Positions 1 through 9,448 of a DNA stretch of 64,000 nucleotides are shown here, piece by piece; the first letter of the stretch is position 1, and every line of letters begins with the position of its first letter. The DNA comes from Flavobacterium sp. (GTDB taxonomy: Bacteria; Bacteroidota; Bacteroidia; Flavobacteriales; Flavobacteriaceae): positions 223,581 through 287,580 of the forward strand of contig JADGMX010000007.1 in NCBI GenBank assembly GCA_015234525.1. Reading direction: 5' to 3'. A program made the position numbers and the translations under genes. The notes below the pieces were generated by a model that did no database searches, was not told the DNA's origin, and saw nothing but the letters and a program-made list of their open reading frames with translations.

Positions 1-596
1 GCTAGTCGGGGTACATCAATCAGTTGAACGAATCCGGTGCTTTTCCCATTCCAATTCAATGTTCCGAAGTGATTCGATTTTTTGATTTTAGCGTTAATTT
101 GCGATTTGATGTTCAGCACACTGATGACGGTCGCGTAATTTTTGGATACTTTATCTACAATTCCGACGATTCCCTGACTATTTACAACACCCATATCCGG
201 TTGAACCCCGTCGTTTGTGCCGCTGTTGATGGTCAGGTAGTTTTCAAAAACATTGTATGAGTTGTGAATGACTTTAGAAACAATGATATTCGTCCGACTT
301 ACTCCTTTGATGCTATCCGCACGGTGAATGACGGTCGAATCTGCGATGGTCAGCAACAAGCTTCGCAACTTCGCATTTTCAGCGGCAAGTTGCTCGTTGT
401 GATCTTTTAAATCGAAGTACTCGTTAACATTATTGAGACTCTCATAAACGCCGCCGGTCAGAAAGTTTGCAGAACTGACAACCTTGCTACGATGATACGA
501 ATGCGATTGCACCGTTAGGAATAACGAAATGCCTAAAAGCAGCAAAAACAGTAACTTATTACTGTTTTTATATATGAAATTAACAATTTGCTGCAT
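1..596 (-). CDS. mreC: Rod shape-determining protein MreC (3' part missing)
   Basis: This is the scaffold protein of the elongasome. It sits in the inner membrane with most of the chain in the periplasm and links MreB to the wall synthases. The minus-strand reading from the ATG at 596 gives 198 residues before the window ends. A membrane segment lies at about residues 14-30, followed by a coiled coil (about 52-78, with LKDHNEQLAAENAKLRSL). The beginning of the beta-domain is visible (INSGTNDGVQPDMGVVNSQG). It lies 46 bases downstream of mreB in the same direction, the usual mreBC order. The C-terminal half and any mreD are outside the window. Confidence 0.93.
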   Translation of the reverse strand, partial: MQQIVNFIYKNSNKLLFLLLLGISLFLTVQSHSYHRSKVVSSANFLTGGVYESLNNVNEYFDLKDHNEQLAAENAKLRSLLLTIADSTVIHRADSIKGVSRTNIIVSKVIHNSYNVFENYLTINSGTNDGVQPDMGVVNSQGIVGIVDKVSKNYATVISVLNIKSQINAKIKKSNHFGTLNWNGKSTGFVQLIDVPRL

Positions 597-642
597 TTAC
601 TGAATCAGTTTTCGGTTCCGGGAGCTGTATAAAAAGCTGGAA

Positions 643-1671
643 TTATTTAATAAGGATGCTGCGGAATTTTGGTATGTTTTTCAACGCCATGCCGGTACCA
701 CGAACTACGGCACGAAGCGGATCCTCGGCAATGTAAACCGGTAGATCAGTCTTTTGCGAAATACGTTTGTCAAGTCCTCGTAGCATTGATCCACCGCCGG
801 CAAGATAAATACCGGTATTATAGATGTCAGCAGCAAGTTCAGGCGGAGTTTGCGAAAGCGTTTCCATGATCGCGTCTTCAATTCGCTGAATCGATTTGTC
901 TAATGCTTTTGCGATTTCGCGGAACGATACTTCAACTTGCTTTGGTTTACCTGTAAGCAGGTCACGTCCTTGAACAGACATGTCATCTGGTGGCGTTTCA
1001 AGATCTTCAGTTGCTGCACCAATCGAAATTTTGATCTTTTCAGCAGTACTTTCACCAACAAAAAGGTTGTGCTGTGTTCGCATGTAGTAAACGATATCGT
1101 TTGTAAAAACGTCACCGGCAATTTTAACCGATTTGTCGCAAACAATACCGCCAAGCGCGATTACTGCAATTTCTGTAGTTCCACCACCAATATCGACGAT
1201 CATATTACCTTTTGGCTGCATGATATCGATTCCAATACCGATTGCAGCAGCCATTGGCTCGTGAATCAAATAAACTTCTTTACCATTTACGCGCTCACAC
1301 GATTCTTTTACCGCACGCATTTCAACCTCTGTAATTCCCGACGGAATACAAACTACCATGCGAAGCGCCGGCGTAAACATTCTCTTCTTTAAAGCGGGAA
1401 TGCTTTTGATAAAAAGGTTGATCATTTTTTCAGACGCATCAAAATCGGCGATAACACCGTCCTTCAGTGGTCTGATGGTTTTTATGTTTTCATGAGTCTT
1501 TCCCTGCATCATATTTGCCTCCTTACCGACGGCAATTATTTTACCTGAAACCCGGTCGCGGGCAACGATTGAAGGACTGTCAATTACGACTTTATCATTA
1601 TGGATTATCAGGGTGTTGGCAGTACCAAGGTCGATAGCGATGTCCTCGGTCATGAAATCAAAAAATCCCAT
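643..1671 (-). CDS. mreB: Rod shape-determining protein MreB
   Basis: This is the bacterial actin that forms membrane-bound filaments and positions peptidoglycan synthesis along the cell side wall. The 342 residues match the family length. Actin-fold nucleotide motifs are present: phosphate 1 (AIDLGTANTL, about residues 12-21), phosphate 2 (DIGGGTTEIAVIALGG, about 160-175) and the adenosine motif (YLAGGGSML, about 289-297). The N-terminal MGFFDFMTED is the short hydrophobic lead seen in MreB. It follows purH with a 53-base gap and precedes mreC, so co-transcription is likely. Confidence 0.98.
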   Translation of the reverse strand: MGFFDFMTEDIAIDLGTANTLIIHNDKVVIDSPSIVARDRVSGKIIAVGKEANMMQGKTHENIKTIRPLKDGVIADFDASEKMINLFIKSIPALKKRMFTPALRMVVCIPSGITEVEMRAVKESCERVNGKEVYLIHEPMAAAIGIGIDIMQPKGNMIVDIGGGTTEIAVIALGGIVCDKSVKIAGDVFTNDIVYYMRTQHNLFVGESTAEKIKISIGAATEDLETPPDDMSVQGRDLLTGKPKQVEVSFREIAKALDKSIQRIEDAIMETLSQTPPELAADIYNTGIYLAGGGSMLRGLDKRISQKTDLPVYIAEDPLRAVVRGTGMALKNIPKFRSILIK

Positions 1672-1724
1672 ATGTTAAGCGGGGTTAAAAATTAGTGGAA
1701 AATTAACGCACAAAGTTAAACAAA

Positions 1725-3251
1725 TTAATGTTTGAAATGACGGGTTCCGGTAAATACCATCGCAACTTTATTTTCGTCACAATAGTCGATGCTCAATTGG
1801 TCTTTTACCGATCCGCCGGGCTGAATTACAGCTGTTACGCCGGCATTTTTCGCAATCTCAACACAGTCGGGAAATGGGAAAAAAGCGTCGCTCGCCATCA
1901 CTGAACCCTGAAGGTCGAAATTAAACGTGTTGGCTTTTTCAATTGCCTGTTTCAACGCGTCGACCCGCGAGGTTTGACCCGTTCCAGAAGCAATCAAAGT
2001 TTGGTTTTTTGCAAGCACAATCGTGTTCGATTTCGTGTTCTTACATATTTTAGAGGCGAAGATCAAATCGCTGATTTCAGTATCGGAAGGAGCAACTTTA
2101 GTTACGGTTTTCAGATCGGATGCCTGATCGGTAACATTGTTTCGGTCTTGAACAAGCAATCCGTTAAGACATGTTCTTACTTGTTTTGATGGAAGCTCGA
2201 TCGGATTTTGAACTAATAAGATTCGGTTTTTCTTTTCAGATAAGATTTCGATCGCCTGATCCTGAAATCCGGGCGCGATGACAACTTCACAAAAAAGTTT
2301 GTTGATTTCGGTTGCGGTTTCGACGTCGATTTCGACATTTGAAATTAAAACGCCGCCAAAAGCTGATGTCGGATCGCCCGCCAATGCTGCCAAGTACGCT
2401 TCCTTAATTGTAGGTCGTGATGCCAGTCCGCACGCATTATTATGTTTTAGAATGGCGAATGTTGGCTGATCATTTCTAAATTCCAATATCAGATTAACCG
2501 CGGCATCAACATCTAATAAGTTGTTGTATGAAAGTTCTTTGCCGTGAAGCTTTTTGAACATCGCATCAAAATCGCCGTAGAAAAATCCTTTTTGGTGTGG
2601 ATTTTCTCCATAACGCAGTTCCTGGCCATTGGCGATGCTGATTTTAAACTTTGAATCTTCGGTGTTGAAATAATTGAAGATTGCCGAATCGTAGTGTGAT
2701 GAGATATGGAAAGCGTGAGTTGCGAATTTTTTGCGATCTTCGATAGATGTTTCGCCGTTCTTTTCTTTGAGCAGATCGAGTAATGGCGCATATTGGTCGA
2801 CTGATGCGACGATTAAAGTATCGCGGAAGTTTTTGGCCGCAGCGCGGATTAATGAGATTCCGCCGATATCGATTTTTTCGATGATGTCTTCTTCTGCAGC
2901 GCCGGATGCCACTGTATTTTCGAAAGGGTAGAGGTCTACAATGACAAGATCGATTTGCGGAATGTCGAACTCTTTCATTTGTTCAGCATCCTGGTCGTTA
3001 TCCTGTCGGTTTAGGATTCCGCCGAAAATTTTTGGATGAAGTGTTTTAACGCGGCCGCCTAATATTGAAGGGTACGAAGTGACATCTTCAACCGGAATGA
3101 CCGGAATTCCGAGGTTTTTAATAAATTCTTCGGTTCCGCCGGTCGAGTAGAACGTAACATTTTGATCGTGCAATTGTTTGATGATTGGTTCGAGTCCGTC
3201 TTTTGAAAATACTGAAACAAGTGCAGATTTAATGTTTTTTGTAGTAGTCAT
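1725..3251 (-). CDS. purH: Bifunctional AICAR formyltransferase / IMP cyclohydrolase
   Basis: It catalyses the last two steps of de novo IMP synthesis: formylation of AICAR by 10-formyl-THF, then ring closure. An MGS-fold cyclohydrolase domain covers about residues 1-150 (FYSTGGTEEFI, GGRVKTLHPKIFGG). The transformylase domain follows, with the active-site KHNNACGLA. An in-frame reading extends upstream to 3332, but the ATG at 3251 (MTTTKNIKSALVSVFSKDG) gives 508 residues, matching relatives, and a -7 box lies in the extra codons. It is first in a purH-mreB-mreC run. Confidence 0.96.
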   Translation of the reverse strand: MTTTKNIKSALVSVFSKDGLEPIIKQLHDQNVTFYSTGGTEEFIKNLGIPVIPVEDVTSYPSILGGRVKTLHPKIFGGILNRQDNDQDAEQMKEFDIPQIDLVIVDLYPFENTVASGAAEEDIIEKIDIGGISLIRAAAKNFRDTLIVASVDQYAPLLDLLKEKNGETSIEDRKKFATHAFHISSHYDSAIFNYFNTEDSKFKISIANGQELRYGENPHQKGFFYGDFDAMFKKLHGKELSYNNLLDVDAAVNLILEFRNDQPTFAILKHNNACGLASRPTIKEAYLAALAGDPTSAFGGVLISNVEIDVETATEINKLFCEVVIAPGFQDQAIEILSEKKNRILLVQNPIELPSKQVRTCLNGLLVQDRNNVTDQASDLKTVTKVAPSDTEISDLIFASKICKNTKSNTIVLAKNQTLIASGTGQTSRVDALKQAIEKANTFNFDLQGSVMASDAFFPFPDCVEIAKNAGVTAVIQPGGSVKDQLSIDYCDENKVAMVFTGTRHFKH

Positions 3252-3271
3252 AGTAGTTGTGTTAGTTTTTG

Positions 3272-3279
3272 CAAAAGTA
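3272..3279 (-). promoter_or_regulatory. -7 box for purH
   Basis: On the minus strand this reads TACTTTTG, a perfect match to the Bacteroidetes TAnnTTTG element, 20 bases upstream of the purH ATG. No TTG is seen at the usual -33 distance. It supports the shorter purH start. Confidence 0.5.
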
Positions 3280-3370
3280 GTTTTTTTTGATGCAACCACA
3301 GGCGGTTTTGCAGTCTTACTAAAGAAAAACAAGCTCGGTTTTTTGTTGAATTTCGAATCAGGTTTATCAG

Positions 3371-3477
3371 CCCTAGCCCCGATGGCGGCGGCATCCTTTT
3401 TTTGGCGGCCAACAGATGTGTTTTAACCGATGTTTTAAAGCAAAAAAAGATAAAGCCAATAGCGGGAATAAGCTCCT
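3371..3477 (-). repeat. Palindromic intergenic element, copy 1
   Basis: The arms read CTAGCCCCGATGGCGGCGGC at one end and AATAGCGGGAATAAGCTCCT at the other, as in the other copies. The inner part pairs CTTTTTTTGGC with GCAAAAAAAG. It lies between divergent genes, so it is not simply a terminator. Minus orientation means that the AGGAGCT arm is at the higher coordinate. Confidence 0.75.
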
Positions 3478-3592
3478 AATCCTCATTTTGACCATGAAGG
3501 CCAGATATTACAACTAAAAAATTTGCGGTATGTTGTGCGGCGGTGTTAGGTTATTGACGAAAATTTTTTGAATTTTACAACAAAGTTTATCC

Positions 3593-4837
3593 ATGCTACT
3601 TTATTTACGCCTTCTTCGCGAAAGTTTTGGCTTTGCTGTCAACGCTTTACGCAACAACAAACTTCGGACGCTGCTTTCGCTTTTGGGTGTGACCATCGGA
3701 ATTTTTTCGATCATTGCGGTTTTGGCGGCTGTCGATTCGCTTGACCGGAAAATCAAGAAGGATTTGAGCAGTTTGGATAAGAATACCATGTATTTGACCC
3801 GGGTTTCGTTTGGCCCGTCGAATCTTCCGCGTTGGAAGACGGAGCAATTTCCCGATGTTACTTATGATGAATTTCAGGCGTTAAAGCGTTCAGTGATTTC
3901 GGCTGAGAATTTGTGTTTTCAACTTTTTGCCGGAAGACAATCGATTAAATTCGAGAATGAAACCGTGAATGATGTGAATGTGGTTCCGGTGACGTATGAG
4001 TTTACCGATATTCAGACATTGGAGTTTGAAACCGGCCGATTTTTTAATGAACCGGAGTCGAATTCGGGTGCCGCAGTGGTGGTGTTGGGATTTGAAGTTG
4101 CCAAAAGTTTGTTTGGTGGCAGCGATCCGATCGGCAAAGATGTGCGAATTTACGGACAACGTTTTACGGTAATCGGGGTAACTCAGAAGCAAGGTGCCGG
4201 AATGTTTGGGGAGAGCAACGATATTTCAGCATTTTTTCCGAGTAATTTTTTGCGAAGGATGTACGGCGATAACAATAAGACGATGTTGCCGGTTGTGATT
4301 GTAAACCCCGGCGACAATATCGACGAGACTAAGGCTGAAATTGCGCAGAAACTTCGCATGATACGCGGAATTAAAGCCGATCAGGAAGATAATTTCTTTA
4401 TTAACGTACTATCGGGATTGACTGATATGATTGACGGAATTGTCGGTCAAATGAATATGTTTGGCTGGATTATCAGTGGATTTTCGCTTTTGGTGGGCGG
4501 ATTTGGAATTGCCAATATCATGTTTGTATCGGTTAAAGAACGGACTAATTTGATTGGTATTCAGAAATCGCTTGGCGCGAAAAACCGATTTATCTTGTTC
4601 CAGTTTTTGTTTGAGGCTGTGATCTTGTCGATAATAGGCGGTTTGATCGGTTTGTTTTTGGTATGGATTATTACGGTTATACTTACCAATTTGCTTGAAT
4701 TCGACTTTATACTCGGAATGGGGAATGTGATTCTGGGGACGACATTAGCCGCCGCCATCGGACTTGTATCCGGGATCTTGCCTGCGATTTCAGCCTCGAG
4801 ATTAGATCCGGTTGAAGCGATCCGCACCGGAATGTAA
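3593..4837 (+). CDS. MacB/FtsX-type ABC transporter permease
   Basis: This is an inner-membrane permease of the MacB family, likely working with a separate ATPase and a periplasmic partner in export or lipoprotein handling. Of 414 residues, a membrane helix lies at about 20-45 and a large periplasmic domain (MacB_PCD) at about 50-270. The C-terminal FtsX domain has three helices (about 285-410) with the usual ERTNLIGIQKSLGAKNRFI loop and ASRLDPVEAIRTGM ending. No ATPase gene adjoins it, so the partner must be encoded elsewhere. The substrate is unknown. Confidence 0.88.
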   Translation: MLLYLRLLRESFGFAVNALRNNKLRTLLSLLGVTIGIFSIIAVLAAVDSLDRKIKKDLSSLDKNTMYLTRVSFGPSNLPRWKTEQFPDVTYDEFQALKRSVISAENLCFQLFAGRQSIKFENETVNDVNVVPVTYEFTDIQTLEFETGRFFNEPESNSGAAVVVLGFEVAKSLFGGSDPIGKDVRIYGQRFTVIGVTQKQGAGMFGESNDISAFFPSNFLRRMYGDNNKTMLPVVIVNPGDNIDETKAEIAQKLRMIRGIKADQEDNFFINVLSGLTDMIDGIVGQMNMFGWIISGFSLLVGGFGIANIMFVSVKERTNLIGIQKSLGAKNRFILFQFLFEAVILSIIGGLIGLFLVWIITVILTNLLEFDFILGMGNVILGTTLAAAIGLVSGILPAISASRLDPVEAIRTGM

Positions 4838-4873
4838 AAAAAAATCCCGGCTGTTAAACCGGGAATACTTTTT
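4836..4873. terminator. Bidirectional terminator, permease / accD
   Basis: TCCCGG (4845-4850) pairs with CCGGGA (4859-4864). It is followed by a T-rich tract on the plus strand and by a run of nine T on the minus strand. It sits between the converging permease and accD genes and overlaps the last base pairs of the accD stop region. Confidence 0.85.
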
Positions 4874-5726
4874 AGCGAACTGGCTGATTCAGTATCAAAT
4901 CCAGATATAAATTCACTTTGTTTTTGAGTTCTTTTCGATGTGTGATAAAATCCAAAAATCCGTGTTCCAAAACGAATTCGGCTGTTTGGAAACCTTTTGG
5001 CAAATCTTTTCCGGTAGTGTCTTTTACAACGCGTGGTCCGGCAAAACCGATAAGCGCTCCGGGTTCAGAAATGTTGATATCACCCAGCATTGCGTATGAT
5101 GCGGTTGTTCCACCGGTAGTCGGATCGGTACAAAGCGAGATGTACGGAATTTTTGCGTCGGCAAGTTGAGCCAGTTTTGCAGAAGTTTTAGCAAGTTGCA
5201 TTAGTGAGTAAGCAGCTTCCATCATACGAGCTCCGCCTGACTTTGAAATCATCATGAACGGAATTTTGTTTTGGATGGCATGGTCGATTCCACGTGCAAT
5301 TTTCTCACCGACAACGGCGCCCATTGATCCGCCGATAAAGGCGAAATCCATACAACATACCACAAGGTCTTTGCCTTTAGACTTCCCGACACCAGTTCGA
5401 ACGGCATCTTTGAGTTTTGTTTTGTCCATCGCTTCTTTAAGTCGGTCGGCATATTTCTTTGTGTCGACAAAATTCAGCGGATCTTTCGATGTGACGTTCG
5501 GATCGAGTTCGGTAAATTCGTTGTTGTCAAACAAAATCTCAAAATACTCCTTGCTTCCGATTCTGACATGAAAACCATCTTCGGGGCTCACGTATAAGTT
5601 TTGCGCAAGTTCGTCGGCATCAACTATTTTACCTGTCGGAGATTTATACCATAATCCTTTTGGGACGTCCTTTTTATCTTCGGTTGCGGTAGTAATACCT
5701 TTTGCAGTTCTTTTAAACCAAGCCAT
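4872..5726 (-). CDS. accD: Acetyl-CoA carboxylase carboxyltransferase subunit beta
   Basis: AccD pairs with AccA to transfer carboxyl from biotin to acetyl-CoA, the first committed step of fatty acid synthesis. The 284 residues include the crotonase-like core with [29 protein letters not shown] and [11 protein letters not shown]. The N-terminus aligns with the AccD zinc-ribbon region ([18 protein letters not shown] ... [10 protein letters not shown]), but all four zinc cysteines are absent. From memory this is the normal state in Flavobacteria. It follows fbaA by 32 bases, so the two are probably one transcript. Confidence 0.96.
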   Translation of the reverse strand: MAWFKRTAKGITTATEDKKDVPKGLWYKSPTGKIVDADELAQNLYVSPEDGFHVRIGSKEYFEILFDNNEFTELDPNVTSKDPLNFVDTKKYADRLKEAMDKTKLKDAVRTGVGKSKGKDLVVCCMDFAFIGGSMGAVVGEKIARGIDHAIQNKIPFMMISKSGGARMMEAAYSLMQLAKTSAKLAQLADAKIPYISLCTDPTTGGTTASYAMLGDINISEPGALIGFAGPRVVKDTTGKDLPKGFQTAEFVLEHGFLDFITHRKELKNKVNLYLDLILNQPVR

Positions 5727-5758
5727 ATAATATTTGTTATCTGCGTTTGCGAAACGGA

Positions 5759-6826
5759 TTAAAGCGTTTGTACGTTATTTAGGTCGGCAAAAGCTTGCTC
5801 GAGGCGTTTGTTGAAAGTCATTTCGCCTTCGCGCACCCATTTTCGCGGATCATAATGTTTTTTATTCGGTGACTCTTCGCCGGTTGGATTACCGATTTGA
5901 GTTTTAAGATAGTCGATGTTCTTGACCATGTAATCACGGATTCCTTCAGTGTAGGCGAATTGAAGATCAGTATCGATATTCATTTTGATTACACCATAGC
6001 TGATTGCCTCGCGGATTTCTTCAAGACTTGACCCTGAACCGCCGTGGAATACGAAATCGATAGGATTTTTTTCGGTGGCGAATTTCTCCTGAACGAATTC
6101 CTGCGAATTTTTCAAGATCTTCGGTGTAAGTTTCACATTTCCCGGTTTGTAAACACCGTGAACATTTCCGAAAGCAGCCGCAATGGTAAAGCGGTCGCTG
6201 ACTTTCTTCAGTTCTTCGTAGGCGTAAGCTACTTCTTCAGGTTGTGTGTATAATTTCGAGCTGTCAACATCTGAGTTATCAACGCCATCTTCCTCGCCGC
6301 CGGTAATTCCGAGTTCGATTTCGAGGGTCATTCCCATTTTGCTCATTCTCTCGAGGTATTTTTTACAAATCTCGATGTTTTCTTCGATCGGTTCTTCTGA
6401 AAGATCGATCATATGTGAACTGTAAAGCGGTTTTCCGGTTTCGGCAAAATGCTTTTCAGAGGCGTCAAGCAAACCATCTAACCACGGAAGTAGTTTTTTT
6501 GCACAGTGATCTGTATGTAGAATCACAGTTGCGCCATAAGCTTCAGCCAAAGTGTGAATGTGCTTTGCGCCTGCGATACCACCTGCAATTGCTGCTTTTT
6601 CATTATCATTAGAAAGTCCTTTTCCTGCATTAAAAGCCGCGCCACCGTTCGAAAACTGAATGATCACCGGCGCTTTTAGTTTAGCAGCAGTTTCCAACAC
6701 ACCATTAATCGTACTCGAGCCGGTTACGTTTACCGCCGGAAGGGCAAAACCTTTCTCTTTGGCAAAACGGAAAATCTCTTGTACTTCTTCACCAGTTGCA
6801 ACTCCGGGTTTAATATTGTGAGCCAT
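5759..6826 (-). CDS. fbaA: Class II fructose-bisphosphate aldolase
   Basis: This zinc-dependent aldolase interconverts fructose 1,6-bisphosphate with DHAP and glyceraldehyde 3-phosphate. The 355 residues and the motifs [17 protein letters not shown] (catalytic Asp and zinc His), [24 protein letters not shown] and VFHGGSGSS place it in class IIA, the E. coli FbaA type. It lies directly upstream of accD in the same direction. Confidence 0.97.
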   Translation of the reverse strand: MAHNIKPGVATGEEVQEIFRFAKEKGFALPAVNVTGSSTINGVLETAAKLKAPVIIQFSNGGAAFNAGKGLSNDNEKAAIAGGIAGAKHIHTLAEAYGATVILHTDHCAKKLLPWLDGLLDASEKHFAETGKPLYSSHMIDLSEEPIEENIEICKKYLERMSKMGMTLEIELGITGGEEDGVDNSDVDSSKLYTQPEEVAYAYEELKKVSDRFTIAAAFGNVHGVYKPGNVKLTPKILKNSQEFVQEKFATEKNPIDFVFHGGSGSSLEEIREAISYGVIKMNIDTDLQFAYTEGIRDYMVKNIDYLKTQIGNPTGEESPNKKHYDPRKWVREGEMTFNKRLEQAFADLNNVQTL

Positions 6827-6850
6827 AATGATTTGTTTAAGTTAGGGAGG

Positions 6851-6858
6851 CAAAATTA
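6851..6858 (-). promoter_or_regulatory. -7 box for fbaA
   Basis: The minus strand reads TAATTTTG, 24 bases upstream of the fbaA ATG, a perfect TAnnTTTG match. No matching TTG is seen upstream. Confidence 0.45.
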
Positions 6859-6869
6859 ATAATTATATA

Positions 6870-9410
6870 TCAGAACGGATAATTAATACCAACATTTAAG
6901 ACCGAATTCCCGAAATTGTAATCGCGGAACCATTCGCGTTTTTCATCTGCCGGATTATATGTTTTGAATCCGAGATCCAATCGGACAACGAAAAAACTAA
7001 AGTCGTAACGAACGCCAAATCCGGATCCGACGGCGAGTTCCTGCAGCGATTTGACACCTTCAAATATCAGTTTCTCGTCGGTTTCATTGTCGAGAACGTT
7101 CCAGATATTTCCAGCATCGACAAACAAAGCGCCGTTAAAGTTGCCCGCAATGTTGAAGCGATATTCAGCATTCAAAGCGATTTTCATGTTAGCCTCGTTA
7201 AAATCAAAAATCGTTTTTGAGCTTCCGGGTCCAAGGCTATACGATCGCCAGGCGCGGTTGTCATTTGATCCGCCGGCAAAGTAGCTTCGCGAAAACGGTA
7301 CGCTGTTGGAATTTCCATAAGGAATAGCGATTCCGCCAAATGCCCTGATGGCAAAAACCTGTCGTCGGCTAAGGTCGAAGTGTTTGATGAATTCGACTTC
7401 AGTTTTAATGTATTGGGAATATTCGACGTCTAAAAACGTGTTGCGGCCATTCTGATTTTCGAGCGCCCGCGAAATATTGGCAAGTAAGGCTAACGTGTTT
7501 CCGGCCGATTCGATTTTGCCTCTGAAAACATGGAAACTGTTATCCTGAAGGTCGGTTTTAGTTGTTCGTGAATAGGTGAAACTAGACGCAAAAATCAAGT
7601 TGTTTTCAGTAAGTCGGTCTTTTCGCTCTTTGATGCTTCTAATGGTTCGAAGATCGGACTCATTTGATATCGGAAGGTTGTTGTTGATGACATCGTCAAT
7701 GAACGCATTGGTACCTTCGTCGATTTTCAATGTTTGATTGGTGTTGAAATAGTCGGGGTTGGCGTTGTATTCGACAGCCAAATCGTTCAGTACGTCATAC
7801 GAAGATTTGTAAACCCTAAAATAATTTCCGACATTAATATTGTTGACATATTGAATGTTGAACAAGTCAAATCGCGCGCTGGAAAATCGTTTTGGCGTCC
7901 AGTTGTAGGTCATTGCTCCGGTAAAACTTTCCTTGTCCAAGCCAATATTTTGTTGCTTTGCGATACCAAAACTAATAACGGTCGATGGAACGGTGGTCTT
8001 GGGGATGATTTTCTCAACATTAAAAGGAAAGAAAATTCGCGGGAACGACAATTTAACATCGGCGCCATATTCTGAAACATTAAAGAAATTGTCGTCAGGA
8101 TTTGCAAACTCTTTTGAGGATCCGATATTTCCGCGTGTGGCGATTTCTAACGTTTCAGCACCTCTGAAGACATTTCTGATCGACACCGAGATATTTCCTA
8201 GAATACCAAAATCCTGAATGTTTGAATGCGTAAAATCGATACCGGTTCCAAAGCTGTATTTCGGTCGGGACGCCAGGAAAATATTTGCAATGAGTCCGTT
8301 TCCGGTACTGTCAACTTCATACTGGATTGTCGGATAATTGAAAACGCGCAAATTGCTTAAATACCGCGATGTAAGCGTAGTTCGAAAATCTGCAAAGAGA
8401 CTTCCTTTATTGATAAAAACTGCGTCGGTGATCGCTTTTGGTTTGTATCGAAGCGGCCCGTTGCTGTATAAATGGAAGTTGTTGTACTCGATGCTGTCGG
8501 TTTTTATGCTAAAAGTTTTGTCTTCAGGCCCGGCTGAAAAAATATTAACGCGACTGATTTTAAAAATCTTAAATGGCATTGTCCGGGTCGAATCGCCTTC
8601 GCGGTAAGCATAGTCGCTGATGTTCAGATTTACGTTCGCCTTATTATTTGTGCCCACGGTATCAATGTCAAATTTGACGAAGTTCTGCTGAAAGTGATAG
8701 ACTCCGCGGTTTCGAAAACTAGTGGTCAGCCTGTTTTTCTCTTCGTTGAAATCAGCGGTTTTGTACTGATTGCCCCGTTTTAAAACAGTTTGATCGTTGA
8801 TGGATTTATGAAGTGAATCAAGAACCGGCGACGTAATAGTAGCGGTAATCGAGTCGAGGAAAAACGCCTTTCCGGTTGTAACTTTATAGGTGATATGCGC
8901 TTTTTTTTGTGATGTTGTGTCGACTGTAAAATCAGCTTCAGCGTTAAAATAACCACTATTGAAATAATGTGCGCGGAGTCGGCTTACCGATTTTCTCGCA
9001 CTTTGAAGATCGATAATTACCGGCGGTTCGCCCGATTTTTTAAGGAAATTGTGAATTCCGGCAAACCAAAACGATTTTCCCAAACGGTCGACTTGCTTCT
9101 TTGATAGCAGTTTCGACATGCGTTCGTACTTTCCGGGTTTATTTGCAAAACGCGCGCGATACGACGAATCCGGATTTGCTTTAGCGAGGTTGTAAAGATT
9201 TAAGCGAAGTTTGTAACCGAGCAGCGATGAATTCGGTTTTTGATAGAGTTGATCGTTGAGAACCGATTCTGAAACCAGCTCGTCGTTGACGATGATTTCG
9301 TTTTTGGTCAGCAAATGTCGACCTTCGGGCACACGCTTCACAGTGTTACATGCCGACAATAGTACTCCTATTAGAATAAATAGTGATATTTTTGCGGACA
9401 GGTTTCTCAA
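6870..9410 (-). CDS. TamA/TamL-like BamA-family outer-membrane lipoprotein
   Basis: This is an Omp85-superfamily protein of 846 residues. It starts with a lipoprotein signal (ISLFILIGVLLSAC, lipid-anchored Cys at residue 21). Next come POTRA-like segments (about 30-300) and a C-terminal 16-strand-type barrel (about 370-846) ending in the aromatic INYPF. The barrel carries the family signature (AGGSNDNRAWRSYSLGPG, GALFVDAGNIWN). Lipidation separates it from BamA and matches the Bacteroidetes TamL type, thought to help outer-membrane homeostasis. The start codon is TTG, with a -7 box 20 bases upstream. The assignment to TamL rather than another Omp85 branch is from memory. Confidence 0.85.
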   Translation of the reverse strand: MRNLSAKISLFILIGVLLSACNTVKRVPEGRHLLTKNEIIVNDELVSESVLNDQLYQKPNSSLLGYKLRLNLYNLAKANPDSSYRARFANKPGKYERMSKLLSKKQVDRLGKSFWFAGIHNFLKKSGEPPVIIDLQSARKSVSRLRAHYFNSGYFNAEADFTVDTTSQKKAHITYKVTTGKAFFLDSITATITSPVLDSLHKSINDQTVLKRGNQYKTADFNEEKNRLTTSFRNRGVYHFQQNFVKFDIDTVGTNNKANVNLNISDYAYREGDSTRTMPFKIFKISRVNIFSAGPEDKTFSIKTDSIEYNNFHLYSNGPLRYKPKAITDAVFINKGSLFADFRTTLTSRYLSNLRVFNYPTIQYEVDSTGNGLIANIFLASRPKYSFGTGIDFTHSNIQDFGILGNISVSIRNVFRGAETLEIATRGNIGSSKEFANPDDNFFNVSEYGADVKLSFPRIFFPFNVEKIIPKTTVPSTVISFGIAKQQNIGLDKESFTGAMTYNWTPKRFSSARFDLFNIQYVNNINVGNYFRVYKSSYDVLNDLAVEYNANPDYFNTNQTLKIDEGTNAFIDDVINNNLPISNESDLRTIRSIKERKDRLTENNLIFASSFTYSRTTKTDLQDNSFHVFRGKIESAGNTLALLANISRALENQNGRNTFLDVEYSQYIKTEVEFIKHFDLSRRQVFAIRAFGGIAIPYGNSNSVPFSRSYFAGGSNDNRAWRSYSLGPGSSKTIFDFNEANMKIALNAEYRFNIAGNFNGALFVDAGNIWNVLDNETDEKLIFEGVKSLQELAVGSGFGVRYDFSFFVVRLDLGFKTYNPADEKREWFRDYNFGNSVLNVGINYPF

Positions 9411-9430
9411 GTGATTGTAAATAGATAAAT

Positions 9431-9438
9431 CAAAAGTA
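9431..9438 (-). promoter_or_regulatory. -7 box for the TamL-like gene
   Basis: The minus strand reads TACTTTTG, 20 bases upstream of the TTG start, in the 38-base gap between two divergent genes. Confidence 0.5.
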
Positions 9439-9448
9439 CGTTATTTCT

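Larger units (their letters stand above)
3252..3592. other. Divergent intergenic region purH / permease
   Basis: These 341 bases separate purH from the permease gene. They contain the purH -7 box and a copy of the palindromic element at 3371-3477. The rest (about 3480-3592) is AT-rich and probably holds the permease promoter, but I see no clean box. No coding sequence is supported. Confidence 0.6.

Noticed and set aside
24..260. 78-codon plus-strand reading at the left edge
   Set aside because: It is antisense to mreC, whose minus-strand translation shows the membrane helix, coiled coil and beta-domain expected of the family.
937..1392. 151-codon plus-strand reading
   Set aside because: It lies wholly antisense to mreB and its product looks unlike a protein (many Cys/Asn, no domain).
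3252..3332. N-terminal extension of PurH
   Set aside because: The 27 extra residues are not like PurH, and the purH -7 box lies within them.
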